Shown here: positions 17,441-25,569 of the stretch, in pieces | How the letters are laid out: each line of letters starts with the position of its first letter | Numbering within the stretch: position 1 is the first letter of the stretch | DNA from: Cyclobacteriaceae bacterium | Lineage (GTDB): Bacteria; Bacteroidota; Bacteroidia; Cytophagales; Cyclobacteriaceae | DNA length: 64,000 nt | Direction: 5' to 3' | Assembly: GCA_020436085.1 (NCBI GenBank) | Contig: JAGQYM010000005.1 | Coordinates: 1 to 64,000, forward strand | Position numbers and translations under genes: made by a program | Notes under the pieces: generated by a model | Seen by the model: the letters and a program-made list of their open reading frames with translations, nothing else | Told to the model about the DNA's origin: nothing | Database searches by the model: none

Positions 17441-18553
17441 TTAGTTTAAAAACTCGGAGACATCTGTGAACGGCAGATTAAATGCATCTGAGACTGCTTT
17501 ATACACGACCTTACCATTGATAACATTCAGTCCTTTTTTCAAATCTTCATTCGACTGACAGGCTTTCTTCCATCCTTGACCTGCTAGTTTAATAGCGTAG
17601 GGTAGCGTGGCATTTGTCAATGCTAGAGTGGAGGTATAAGGAACAGCTCCAGGCATGTTAGCTACGCAGTAATGCACCACATCGTCAATAATGTAAGTTG
17701 GATCCTCGTGGGTAGTCGGTTTACAAGTTTCGATACAACCCCCTTGATCAACAGCTACGTCCACCAGCACAGTGCCTGGTCTCATGGTTTTCAGCATATC
17801 TTTGGTGATCAGTTTAGGTGCCTTTGCACCTGGAATTAAAACTGCACCCACAATCAAGTCGTGGGTTTGAACCAGTTCGCGCAGTACATATTCATTGGAG
17901 GCCATTGTGCTTACGTTTTTGGGCATTACATCATCGAGATAGCGCAAGCGGTTTAAATTCAAATCTGTTATGATAACATCAGCACCCATCCCGGCTGCAA
18001 TTTTTGCCGCATTGGTACCCACCACTCCTCCACCAAGTATCAGCACTTTAGCGGGCATTACTCCTGGAACACCACCTAACAAAATTCCACGTCCCTTCAA
18101 TGGCTTTTCTAAGTACTTGGCGCCCTCTTGTATTGCCATACGGCCTGCAACTTCAGACATTGGGACCAACAATGGTAACCCGCCATCTTTTTCTACCGTT
18201 TCGTAAGCTAGACATATTGCACCTGTTTCGATCATCGCTTTAGTCAACGGCTCATATGATGCGAAGTGAAAGTAGGTAAAAACCAACTGATCCTTTTGGA
18301 TGAGTTTATATTCCGATTCAATAGGCTCCTTTACTTTAATGATCATTTCAGCGATTTCGAAAACTTCCTTTGCAGTCGCTAAAATTTGAGCACCAGCTCC
18401 AGCATATAACTCGTCAGTAAAACCGCTGCCATCTCCAGCTGTCGATTGAACGTAGACGGTGTGCCCACGTTTTGTCAATTCCTTTGTGCCCGCAGGTGTT
18501 AGCGCTACCCTGTTTTCGTTATTTTTTATCTCTTTAGGAACACCAATTATCAT
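17441..18553 (-). CDS. ald: Alanine dehydrogenase
   Basis: A 370-residue protein matching Ald: MIIGVPKEIKNNENRVALTP at the N-terminus, KVKEPIESEYKL, the NAD-binding VLILGGGVVGTNAAKIAAGMGADV, and DVAVDQGGCIET. It interconverts L-alanine and pyruvate with NAD(H) and ammonia, and usually serves alanine catabolism. Length and motifs are standard. It is monocistronic, bounded by the bidirectional terminator downstream and a likely own promoter at 18591-18619. Confidence 0.95.
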   Translation of the reverse strand: MIIGVPKEIKNNENRVALTPAGTKELTKRGHTVYVQSTAGDGSGFTDELYAGAGAQILATAKEVFEIAEMIIKVKEPIESEYKLIQKDQLVFTYFHFASYEPLTKAMIETGAICLAYETVEKDGGLPLLVPMSEVAGRMAIQEGAKYLEKPLKGRGILLGGVPGVMPAKVLILGGGVVGTNAAKIAAGMGADVIITDLNLNRLRYLDDVMPKNVSTMASNEYVLRELVQTHDLIVGAVLIPGAKAPKLITKDMLKTMRPGTVLVDVAVDQGGCIETCKPTTHEDPTYIIDDVVHYCVANMPGAVPYTSTLALTNATLPYAIKLAGQGWKKACQSNEDLKKGLNVINGKVVYKAVSDAFNLPFTDVSEFLN

Positions 18554-18590
18554 CGTATTTTTAATTTATTGTAAACTTTCAAAAACCCCG

Positions 18591-18619
18591 TAAATATAGC
18601 ATTCGGTTACGATTGCAAA
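18591..18619 (-). promoter_or_regulatory. Candidate promoter of ald
   Basis: On the minus strand, TTTG (18616-18619) and TATATTTA (18591-18598, 7 of 8 positions of TAnnTTTG) are 17 nt apart. That spacing is slightly short for the class. The ald ATG lies about 38 nt downstream. Confidence 0.4.
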
Positions 18620-18646
18620 GGCCCTCAGAGGCATTTTTGACACTTT

Positions 18647-19021
18647 ATGCCAGAATCGGATTTATTCGCTTTTTACGGCTCGCTAAGGATTGGAATGTCC
18701 AATTATGATCAGTATGCCTCTTCGATGAGTTATCAGCGCGCTACTCGTATTTCTGGCTATAGAATGTATTCACTGGGCGACTATCCATATATAGTGAAAA
18801 GCGAAAACCACGGAGATAAAATTGTCGTTGAAATCTTTAAGTCTGATAATGAGGATATAAAAATGAAGATTCACAAACTCGAAATTGACGCAGGCTATTT
18901 CTACGAGATCATTAACCTCGATGGTGATGACGTGGGAATATATCTTTTTGAGCAACCCGGAAATGATCCTTGGGTAAAAAGTGGGAATTGGGTTCAATTC
19001 TTTCGACAAGGCAACAAATGA
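18647..19021 (+). CDS. Gamma-glutamylcyclotransferase-like (AIG2/GGCT fold) protein
   Basis: A 124-residue protein with the GGCT-fold signature FAFYGSLRIGMSNYD at the N-terminus (YGSLR binds substrate in the family) and GYRMYSLGDYPYIV after it. Members cyclise gamma-glutamyl amino acids to 5-oxoproline, or act on gamma-glutamylamines. The catalytic glutamate of the family may lie in KLEIDAGYFYE near residue 80 (inference). It stands alone upstream of the E1 gene. Confidence 0.75.
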   Translation: MPESDLFAFYGSLRIGMSNYDQYASSMSYQRATRISGYRMYSLGDYPYIVKSENHGDKIVVEIFKSDNEDIKMKIHKLEIDAGYFYEIINLDGDDVGIYLFEQPGNDPWVKSGNWVQFFRQGNK

Positions 19022-19079
19022 GAGGATAAAATTTTGGCGTAAAAGTAATTTTTGAACCCGCGTCTAATTTTGGTTATTT

Positions 19080-21503
19080 TTGAAAGCAACCGATTCAGCC
19101 TTGACACAAGTAAAATCCACAAAAGCCGGAATCACCGCTAAAAAGGCTACATCCATTCTAGCCGACTATCGTCTTGCGTGCGAAAGCAGAGAAGCAAGCA
19201 TCATTGGTCGGAAAGAGGTTTTCATGGGCAAGGCAAAATTTGGAATATTCGGTGACGGTAAGGAAATACCTCAGATTGCTATGGCAAAGGTTTTCCGAAA
19301 TGGTGATTGGCGATCGGGTTACTATCGCGACCAAACCTTCATGCTTGCTATCGGTGAGCTCACACTTAAGGAATATTTTGCTCAACTATATGCCCACACC
19401 GATGTGCTGGCGGACCCAGCTTCGGCTGGCCGCCTGATGAATGGGCACTTTGCCACTCGCATCATTGACGAGAATGGCGAGTTTAAAAAGTTGTCACAAC
19501 TGAAAAACAGTAGCGCAGACATTTCGCCAACGGCAGGTCAGATGCCGCGTCTTGTTGGATTGGCGTATGCATCCAAGCTTTTTAAAGAAAATCCCGGCCT
19601 CGCAGATTTAACTGATCTTTCCAATCAAGGAAACGAGATTGCTTTTGGTACCATTGGTAACGCATCCACTTCTGAAGGGGCATTTTTTGAGGCGATCAAT
19701 GCAGCGGGGGTTTTGCAGGTGCCAATGCTCATGGCGGTGTGGGATGATGAGTATGGAATCTCTGTTCCGGCCTCGTATCAAACAACCAAAGGAAGTATTT
19801 CAAAAATTCTACAAGGATTTCACCGCACACCTGATGAAAAAGGATTTGAGATCTTGACCGCAAAAGGCTGGGACTACCAAGGTTTGTGCGAGGTATTTGA
19901 GCGTGCAGAAAAAATTTGCAGAGAAGAACATGTGCCAGTACTACTACACGTAGTTCAGGTGACTCAGCCGCAGGGGCACAGTACTTCAGGCTCTCACGAA
20001 CGTTATAAAAGCAAGGATAGACTCGACTGGGAGAAGGAACATGATTGTATCCGAAAGATGCGAGCGTGGATAGTGGAGCAGGAGATAGCGACTTCCGATG
20101 AACTTGATCAAATTGAGAAGGAAGCGAAAGCAACCGCACGCGAAGCCAAGGAGGCAGCCTGGAAAGAATTTAATAGAGATATTCAGGAGACACAGCAGGC
20201 TTTAAGTGGAATCCTTGATAAACTTTGCCGTGTGAAAGAGGAGATTGTGGAGATCAAACAGGAGTTGGATGCCACAATTAATCCATTGCGATTAGATGCC
20301 GTCAAGGCGGCAAAAAAAGCTGCTCGCCTTTTAAGAGGTGAAGAGTCAGAAGAGCGCAATGAGTTGATTGCGTGGATTCGTAAGAACGAAGACGATAATC
20401 TTGAAAGATTCAGTTCACATCTTTACAGCCAATCTCGATATGCGGCTGCCAAGATTGAAGGCGTGCCTGCTCAATACAATGATAACTCTCCATTATTGGA
20501 CGGCCGTGAGGTATTGCAAGCGTGCTTTGACGCCATGTTGAATAGAGATCCAAGGGTATTTGCGATAGGAGAGGATGTTGGAAAGATTGGCGATGTGAAT
20601 CAGGCGTTCGCGGGCTTGCAGAAGAAATATGGTGAGTTAAGAGTAACAGATACCGGAATCCGCGAGGCCACAATCATTGGTCAGGGGATAGGAACAGCTT
20701 TGAGAGGGCTTCGGCCAATTGCCGAAATTCAGTATCTCGATTATCTGCTTTACGCGATTCAGGTATTGAGTGATGACCTTGCCTGCCTGCAATACAGAAC
20801 AAAGGGCGGCCAAAAAGCTCCTTTGATTATTCGCACACGAGGTCATCGACTCGAAGGTGTTTGGCATTCCGGATCGCCAATGGGTATGATCCTTAATAGC
20901 CTCAGAGGTATTCCGGTGCTTGTACCGCGCAACATGACGCAGGCGGCTGGATTTTACAACACAGTTTTGAAATCCGATGAGCCAGCACTGATCATAGAGT
21001 GCCTCAATGGCTATCGGCTGAAGGAGAAGTTACCCGATAATATTGGTGAGTTCTGTGTGCCATTGGGAGTTCCAGAGATTTTGAGAGAAGGTGCGGATGT
21101 GACGGTTGTTACTTACGGATCGATGTGTCGCATCGTCATGGAGGCGGCTGCTGATCTTGAGAAGGTGGGCATATCAATAGAGGTTATTGACGTGCAGACC
21201 TTGCTGCCCTTCGATATTAACAATTCTATCATCGATTCGATAAAGAAGACGAGCAGAGTAGTATTTGCTGACGAAGATGTGCCTGGTGGAGCTTCAGCCT
21301 TTATGATGAAGAAGGTGTTGGAAGACCAGGATGCTTATCAATATCTTGATTCGAAACCGCTCACCATTACTGCCAGGGAGCACCGTCCTGCTTACGGGTC
21401 AGATGGTGACTATTTCTCCAAACCGAATCCTGAGGAAGTTTTCGATGCGATCTACGAGATGATGTGTGAGGCAGCCCCAGACCGGCTTCCCCCGATTTAC
21501 TAG
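19080..21503 (+). CDS. Branched-chain 2-oxoacid dehydrogenase E1, fused alpha and beta subunits
   Basis: An 807-residue fusion. Residues 1-430 are the alpha (ThDP-binding) part, ending in a charged coiled stretch; residues 480-807 are the beta part (FAIGEDVGKIGDVNQAF, EIQYLDYLLYAIQ). It decarboxylates branched-chain 2-oxoacids and passes the acyl group to a lipoyl E2, giving precursors of iso-fatty acids. The alpha ThDP/Mg motif reads G193-N-A...W221-D-D-E-Y225 where relatives have G-D/E-G...N-N-x-Y (see findings). The start is TTG at 19080; the first ATG, codon 49, lies within the conserved region. A TAATTTTG box at 19065-19072 lies just upstream, implying a very short leader. E2 and E3 are not nearby. 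Confidence 0.88.
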   Translation: MKATDSALTQVKSTKAGITAKKATSILADYRLACESREASIIGRKEVFMGKAKFGIFGDGKEIPQIAMAKVFRNGDWRSGYYRDQTFMLAIGELTLKEYFAQLYAHTDVLADPASAGRLMNGHFATRIIDENGEFKKLSQLKNSSADISPTAGQMPRLVGLAYASKLFKENPGLADLTDLSNQGNEIAFGTIGNASTSEGAFFEAINAAGVLQVPMLMAVWDDEYGISVPASYQTTKGSISKILQGFHRTPDEKGFEILTAKGWDYQGLCEVFERAEKICREEHVPVLLHVVQVTQPQGHSTSGSHERYKSKDRLDWEKEHDCIRKMRAWIVEQEIATSDELDQIEKEAKATAREAKEAAWKEFNRDIQETQQALSGILDKLCRVKEEIVEIKQELDATINPLRLDAVKAAKKAARLLRGEESEERNELIAWIRKNEDDNLERFSSHLYSQSRYAAAKIEGVPAQYNDNSPLLDGREVLQACFDAMLNRDPRVFAIGEDVGKIGDVNQAFAGLQKKYGELRVTDTGIREATIIGQGIGTALRGLRPIAEIQYLDYLLYAIQVLSDDLACLQYRTKGGQKAPLIIRTRGHRLEGVWHSGSPMGMILNSLRGIPVLVPRNMTQAAGFYNTVLKSDEPALIIECLNGYRLKEKLPDNIGEFCVPLGVPEILREGADVTVVTYGSMCRIVMEAAADLEKVGISIEVIDVQTLLPFDINNSIIDSIKKTSRVVFADEDVPGGASAFMMKKVLEDQDAYQYLDSKPLTITAREHRPAYGSDGDYFSKPNPEEVFDAIYEMMCEAAPDRLPPIY

Positions 21504-21505
21504 CC

Positions 21506-22231
21506 CTACTTAAACTGAAATTCGGGCGTTTCGATTACGTTGCTTTTGTTGAGCAACCGATCTTGAATTTGAACACGAAGTTTTAGTGTCTTGATACTAA
21601 ACTGAAACTTAAATCCGGTACTCAACATCGCATAACGAAGTGTTCCTTCCAGTGGTGTTGCTTTAGAAAGATCTTTTTCCTTGGCAAGAATAGGAAAGCG
21701 ACCGTCATAAGTGGTACAGAACTCCTCTCGCCAATCAAACTCTTCGAATGTTCCATCTGGTTGCTTAACCAAAAAATCAACAAAGATATTGTAGTGATTC
21801 TCGTTTAGCTCAAAATAAAGAGTGTCCTGCGGTTGACTTGCGTTATCGTATACAATTTCCCAATTGATACAGTCGAATGGTTTCACATAGTCAGGCAGGT
21901 CGGCCAGGTTGGGGTTGGTTCGTTTGTCTTCGTAATTTAGATAGTGCCCATCCTGCAGGCTAAAAAAGTAGTTCTTCTCATTGAAGCATATAGTATCACC
22001 ACCGGCAAGATAGCATCCGGTTTCGTTGGGTTGAAGCCCAAGGTTTCCGTCACCATCTCTAAACTTAATAAACAGCAGGAGGGAGTCGGGCTCGGATGCG
22101 TCAGGCACATCGACAAAGACAAGATTCTGATATTCAATTTCGGGAGTAAGGGGGTATTCAGGCGGATCAAAGCAAGAGAACAGACCCAATCCCACAACTA
22201 CCGCAATCAAAAACCCCGATATGAGCTTCAT
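21506..22231 (-). CDS. Predicted lipoprotein of unknown function
   Basis: A 241-residue protein with a lipoprotein signal peptide (MKLISGFLIAVVVGLGLFSC, Cys20). The mature part contains FRDGDGNLG near residue 56 and a mainly beta-strand composition. I do not recognise a family with a known activity. FRDGDGNLG-containing lipoproteins are frequent in Cytophagales and probably sit in the outer or inner membrane facing the periplasm. It converges with the E1 gene with 2 bp between stops and diverges from the LuxE-like gene. Confidence 0.65.
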   Translation of the reverse strand: MKLISGFLIAVVVGLGLFSCFDPPEYPLTPEIEYQNLVFVDVPDASEPDSLLLFIKFRDGDGNLGLQPNETGCYLAGGDTICFNEKNYFFSLQDGHYLNYEDKRTNPNLADLPDYVKPFDCINWEIVYDNASQPQDTLYFELNENHYNIFVDFLVKQPDGTFEEFDWREEFCTTYDGRFPILAKEKDLSKATPLEGTLRYAMLSTGFKFQFSIKTLKLRVQIQDRLLNKSNVIETPEFQFK

Positions 22232-22266
22232 TTTATATTTTTATGAGTCTGTAAATTACCTAACGC

Positions 22267-23256
22267 TTGTCAACATTTAAAAGTTTTGAGGAGAGTTTGT
22301 CCACTCTTAACGCTGACAATTTCGAAGATATTGCTTTGTCATTGTTCCACTTTCAGGCAAAAGAAAACAAGGTGTATAAGAGTTATCTCACCTATCTCGG
22401 GGTAAATTCTGAACAGATTAAAGAGTTCGATCAAATTCCATTTTTGCCGATTTCATTTTTTAAGTCCCACGATGTGGTAACCGGAGATTGGACTTCGAAA
22501 ACGGTATTTGAGAGCAGCGCTACCACAGGTTCTATCACATCCAAGCACAGTGTGAAGGATTTGTCATTTTACCTGCGGAACAGTAAGAGGATATTCAATC
22601 AGTTTTATGGACCGTTAACAGATTACAATATTCTTGCACTGCTGCCGTCCTACCTTGAAAGGAACAACTCTTCTCTAATCGCCATGGTGGATTATTTTAT
22701 TCAAGAGACGCAGTCACCTTTCTCGTCATTTTTTTTACATGACAAGAGCGCCCTGCTGAAGGCCATAACTGATGCGAAGGGGGATGGGAGAAAAACAATT
22801 TTGTGGGGAGTCTCGTTTGCATTGTTGGAACTCGCAGAAGATCAAGAGGTAGATCTTGGAGGCTGTACCGTGATGGAGACTGGTGGCATGAAGGGCAGGA
22901 GAGAGGAGATTACCAGAGAGGAATTACATCGGTTTTTGTGCGAGCGTTTTAACGTTGACACGATCCATTCGGAGTATGGAATGACGGAGCTCTTTTCGCA
23001 GGCTTATGCAACCAGAGGAGGTTACTTTAAAACCTTTCCAGGGATGAAAGTCGTTGTGAGGGATCTTAATGATCCGTTTGAGAGGTTGCAAATGGGTAAG
23101 ACCGGGGCTTTGAATGTTATGGATTTGTCAAATATTCATAGCTGTGCGTTCGTTGAAACTCAAGATTTAGGCAGGATACGCCAAGATGGTAGTTTTGAGG
23201 TACTTGGGAGGGTCGACAATTCGGACATCCGTGGGTGCAACCTGCTCGTTGGATAG
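22267..23256 (+). CDS. LuxE-like acyl-protein synthetase / adenylate-forming enzyme
   Basis: A 329-residue protein related to LuxE (acyl-protein synthetase) and PaaK-like adenylating enzymes. It has FESSATTGSITSKHSV, a Ser/Thr/Gly-rich ATP-binding loop, then EYGMTELFSQAYA and a C-terminal GRVDNSDIRGCNLLVG, all typical of this branch. LuxE activates fatty acids as acyl-AMP and carries them on a cysteine. No luxC or luxD reductase and transferase genes are nearby, so bioluminescence is not implied. The start is TTG at 22267, within the short gap shared with the divergent lipoprotein. Substrate unknown; stand-alone LuxE-like genes are common in Bacteroidota. Confidence 0.72.
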   Translation: MSTFKSFEESLSTLNADNFEDIALSLFHFQAKENKVYKSYLTYLGVNSEQIKEFDQIPFLPISFFKSHDVVTGDWTSKTVFESSATTGSITSKHSVKDLSFYLRNSKRIFNQFYGPLTDYNILALLPSYLERNNSSLIAMVDYFIQETQSPFSSFFLHDKSALLKAITDAKGDGRKTILWGVSFALLELAEDQEVDLGGCTVMETGGMKGRREEITREELHRFLCERFNVDTIHSEYGMTELFSQAYATRGGYFKTFPGMKVVVRDLNDPFERLQMGKTGALNVMDLSNIHSCAFVETQDLGRIRQDGSFEVLGRVDNSDIRGCNLLVG

Positions 23257-23263
23257 CTTAAAT

Positions 23264-23283
23264 AGCCGTTAAACGGCCGTTTG
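23264..23283. terminator. Short palindromic hairpin after the LuxE-like gene
   Basis: GCCGTTAAACGGC (23265-23277) and the overlapping perfect palindrome AAACGGCCGTTT (23271-23282) can form alternative small hairpins, 9-27 nt after the LuxE-like stop. No long U-run follows, so its role as a terminator is uncertain. Confidence 0.35.
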
Positions 23284-23295
23284 AAGAGGATTAAA

Positions 23296-23326
23296 TTTGC
23301 TTGGTTAGAAAAGATTGATAATTTTG
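23296..23326 (+). promoter_or_regulatory. Bacteroidota-type promoter of the 39-residue lipoprotein
   Basis: TTTG at 23296-23299, 19 nt spacing, then TAATTTTG at 23319-23326 is an exact match to the TTTG / TAnnTTTG pattern. The ATG follows at 23348. Confidence 0.7.
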
Positions 23327-23347
23327 ATACTTACTAATTCCACTAAA

Positions 23348-23467
23348 ATGAAGAGAATTTTAGCTTTTGTGGCGCTAATCGCTTTCTTGAGTGCTTGCAG
23401 CCAGTACACTTGCCCTACTTACAGCAAGAAAGAGGTTAAGAAAAGCAGCACAGAGAATAGGATTTAA
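23348..23467 (+). CDS. 39-residue predicted lipoprotein
   Basis: ATG at 23348 to TAA at 23465-23467 encodes 39 residues. A short lipoprotein signal (MKRILAFVALIAFLSAC, lipobox LSAC with Cys17) leads into a mature peptide of about 23 residues starting CSQYTCPTYSKKEV and ending in a basic, polar tail. It is preceded by an exact TTTG-N19-TAATTTTG promoter, which supports expression. I recall similar tiny lipoproteins with a CPTY motif in other Cytophagales, of unknown function. It converges with the response regulator gene, 5 bp between stops. Confidence 0.7.
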   Translation: MKRILAFVALIAFLSACSQYTCPTYSKKEVKKSSTENRI

Positions 23468-23472
23468 GGGTT

Positions 23473-24633
23473 TTAGAGGTATTTTTTGACCTCTTCCACC
23501 CCAATTTTTTCTCCGCTCATTATTACCAATCTCTCTACCACGTTCCTCAGTTCGCGGATATTTCCTGTCCAGTTATAACTCTGAATTTCCTTTAACGCCT
23601 TTGGGTCAATCGCCTTTGCCATAGAACCATGTTCTGTGCCTAGGTCCTGAAGGAACTTTTCTACAAGTAGTGGAATGTCATCTCTCCTTTCATTTAGCGC
23701 TGGCACTTTTATAATGATTACTCCAAGTCGGTGATAGAGGTCTTCCCTAAACCGGTTTTCTTCTATCTCTTTTTTCAGATCCTTGTTGGTAGCCGCAAGT
23801 ACTCTCACATTTACTGAGATATCCTTATCTCCACCTACTCTTGTAATCTTATTCTCCTGTAGCGCTCTCAGTACTTTGGCCTGTGCGGCCAAACTCATGT
23901 CACCGATTTCATCGAGGAAAATGGTTCCGTTGTCCGCCTGCTCAAATTTTCCAATTCTTTGCTTCACTGCCGAAGTAAAGGAACCTTTCTCGTGACCAAA
24001 CAACTCACTCTCGATGAGTTCTGATGGTATGGCTGCGCAGTTGACTTCTATAAATGGCGCGCCAGCTCGATTACTCTTTTCATGAATCCATCGAGCGACC
24101 AGTTCCTTTCCAGATCCATTTGGTCCCATGATCAAAACGCGCGCATCGGTAGGTGCCACCTTTTCTATCATCTCCTTCACTTGCTTGATAGGCTCCGATT
24201 CACCTACCATATCGAATTTGTGGGCGATCTTCTTTTTCAACGTCTTAGTTTCTGCAACCAATGAGGTTTTGTCCAGCGCGTTTCTCAGCGTGATAAGTAG
24301 CCGATTAAGGTCAGGTGGTTTTTGTAAAAAATCGTATGCCCCCATCTTCGTAGCATCAACTGCCATCTCTGTGGTGCCGTGTGCGGAAATCATAATAAAG
24401 GTTGAGCCAATGCCTTGCTCCCTCGCCTTCTCTAATACTTCCATGCCATCCATTTTTGGCATTTTGATGTCGCAGAACACGACATCGTACTGATCACTTT
24501 CCAACATCGCAAGTCCCTCAACACCATCTTTAGCCTCATCCACTTTCAGTTTCAGCTCTTTCTGATCCGATAGTATATCTTTTAAGACAGCTCTTATGCT
24601 GGCTTCATCTTCAATCAATAAAACTTTGGGCAT
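23473..24633 (-). CDS. NtrC-like response regulator (receiver + AAA+) lacking a DNA-binding domain
   Basis: A 386-residue protein: a receiver domain (residues 1-120, phospho-acceptor D55 in FCDIKMPKMDG) and a sigma-54-interaction-type AAA+ domain (140-380) with Walker A GPNGSGKE (170-177) and Walker B GTIFLDEIG (236-244). The loop that normally reads GAFTGA and contacts sigma-54 is GSFTSA (217-222). The protein ends at GVEEVKKYL, straight after the AAA+ domain, with no Fis-type helix-turn-helix. No histidine kinase is adjacent. It may act from solution, through a DNA-binding partner, or not on sigma-54 at all. Known relatives with the full domain set are activators. Confidence 0.85.
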   Translation of the reverse strand: MPKVLLIEDEASIRAVLKDILSDQKELKLKVDEAKDGVEGLAMLESDQYDVVFCDIKMPKMDGMEVLEKAREQGIGSTFIMISAHGTTEMAVDATKMGAYDFLQKPPDLNRLLITLRNALDKTSLVAETKTLKKKIAHKFDMVGESEPIKQVKEMIEKVAPTDARVLIMGPNGSGKELVARWIHEKSNRAGAPFIEVNCAAIPSELIESELFGHEKGSFTSAVKQRIGKFEQADNGTIFLDEIGDMSLAAQAKVLRALQENKITRVGGDKDISVNVRVLAATNKDLKKEIEENRFREDLYHRLGVIIIKVPALNERRDDIPLLVEKFLQDLGTEHGSMAKAIDPKALKEIQSYNWTGNIRELRNVVERLVIMSGEKIGVEEVKKYL

Positions 24634-24678
24634 GTGGATTAATTCTAGAGTACAGAATAGGATAGAAAAATAAAAAAA

Positions 24679-25073
24679 GCAAGCCTGTAAGCCGGGTTCT
24701 GTTCCTAACGTTGCCGTCAGGCTCTTATCATTTATCTGGTACTGATGTCGCCATCAGCATCAATCAGCCTACCCGCCTCGACAGACTCGCGTCTTGGTGA
24801 GAGCGCACCAAAGATCGGGGCTTATTTGGCCTTTCAGCTCGTAAGGTTTACCGTGCCTTTGATGTCACCATCAAAGCGGTGAGCTCTTACCTCACCTTTT
24901 CACCTTTTCTCCGCCCGAAAAAATCGGTCGAGAGTAGTTTGTTTTCTGTGGCACTTTCTGTCCCTGACGGTTAACGTCAAGGCCTTCCTGTTAGGAAGTA
25001 CGATGCTCTATGCTGCCCGGACTTTCCTTCCCGACCTCGAGTTGCATCGAGACGAGACGATAAGACGGCTTGC
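24679..25073 (-). ncRNA. rnpB: RNase P RNA (bacterial type A)
   Basis: The minus strand carries the conserved RNase P RNA core. Stem P1 is formed exactly by GCAAGCC at the 5' end and GGCTTGC at the 3' end. The 5' conserved region reads GAGGTCGGGAAGGAAAGTCCGGGC, given here only as its key blocks GAGGTCGGG and GGAAAGTCCG. Near the middle is GACAGAAAGTGCCACAGAAA, and close to the 3' end GGGTAGGCTGATTGATG followed by AACAGAACCCGGCTTA. It is the catalytic RNA that trims tRNA 5' ends. With its promoter it fills most of the 24634-25111 interval between protein genes. Confidence 0.96.
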
Positions 25074-25078
25074 GATTG

Positions 25079-25086
25079 CAAAGCTA
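25079..25086 (-). promoter_or_regulatory. -7 box of rnpB
   Basis: TAGCTTTG on the minus strand is an exact TAnnTTTG match. It lies 5 nt before the inferred 5' end of the RNase P RNA, which is the expected distance. No clear -33 TTTG is visible. Confidence 0.55.
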
Positions 25087-25111
25087 AGAAATAACGTGGA
25101 TTGAAACGGTA

Positions 25112-25510
25112 TTAGTGAACGTCTGCGCCTGTGAGCTTGTATTCGTATTGGTCCGCCAGATTTGCCACTTCCTGAATCATTTCTTTGACAGCGACTTCTG
25201 ATGTACCCTCCAGAGCCGTAACGGCCTCCATCTGCAGGTATTCATCACTGATGATAAAGCGGGCGTAATTAAAGTTGGCACTTTGCTCTAACAGATCTTT
25301 TAATGCCAGCCCCGGATGATAGGAGGCAACCTTAGAGGTGAAGGTTACCATCTTCCGATTATACAATTGATTTTCTTTGATAGCTCCTATGACAGACTGG
25401 AAGCGACCATCGGACAACGGGACAACGATGATCGAGTGAGTATTATCATAACCGGAATATTGTCCGCCTATTTCATCAGAATAGGTTTTCATGAATGAAA
25501 CTAAATCCAT
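25112..25510 (-). CDS. Conserved protein of unknown function (YbjN/CesT-like fold suspected)
   Basis: A 132-residue soluble protein with no signal or membrane segment. The alternating pattern (HSIIVVPLSDGRFQSVIGAI, then helices ending VKEMIQEVANLADQYEYKL) resembles small alpha/beta proteins of the YbjN or type III chaperone-like fold, but I cannot assign a family with certainty. The ATG at 25510 follows a 59-bp gap from the DUF2279 gene stop and may be in the same minus-strand unit as tamB. No active-site motif is visible. Confidence 0.55.
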   Translation of the reverse strand: MDLVSFMKTYSDEIGGQYSGYDNTHSIIVVPLSDGRFQSVIGAIKENQLYNRKMVTFTSKVASYHPGLALKDLLEQSANFNYARFIISDEYLQMEAVTALEGTSEVAVKEMIQEVANLADQYEYKLTGADVH

Positions 25511-25569
25511 AACGGTAGGGTTGGTTAGGTGCTTTGAAGGTACAAAATGAAAAGGAATTTTCTTGTGAC

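Noticed and set aside
19729-20139. 136-residue minus-strand ORF
   Set aside because: Antisense of the conserved E1-alpha domain.
22267-23256. Bioluminescence (lux) locus
   Set aside because: Only a LuxE-like gene; no luciferase or LuxC/LuxD genes nearby.
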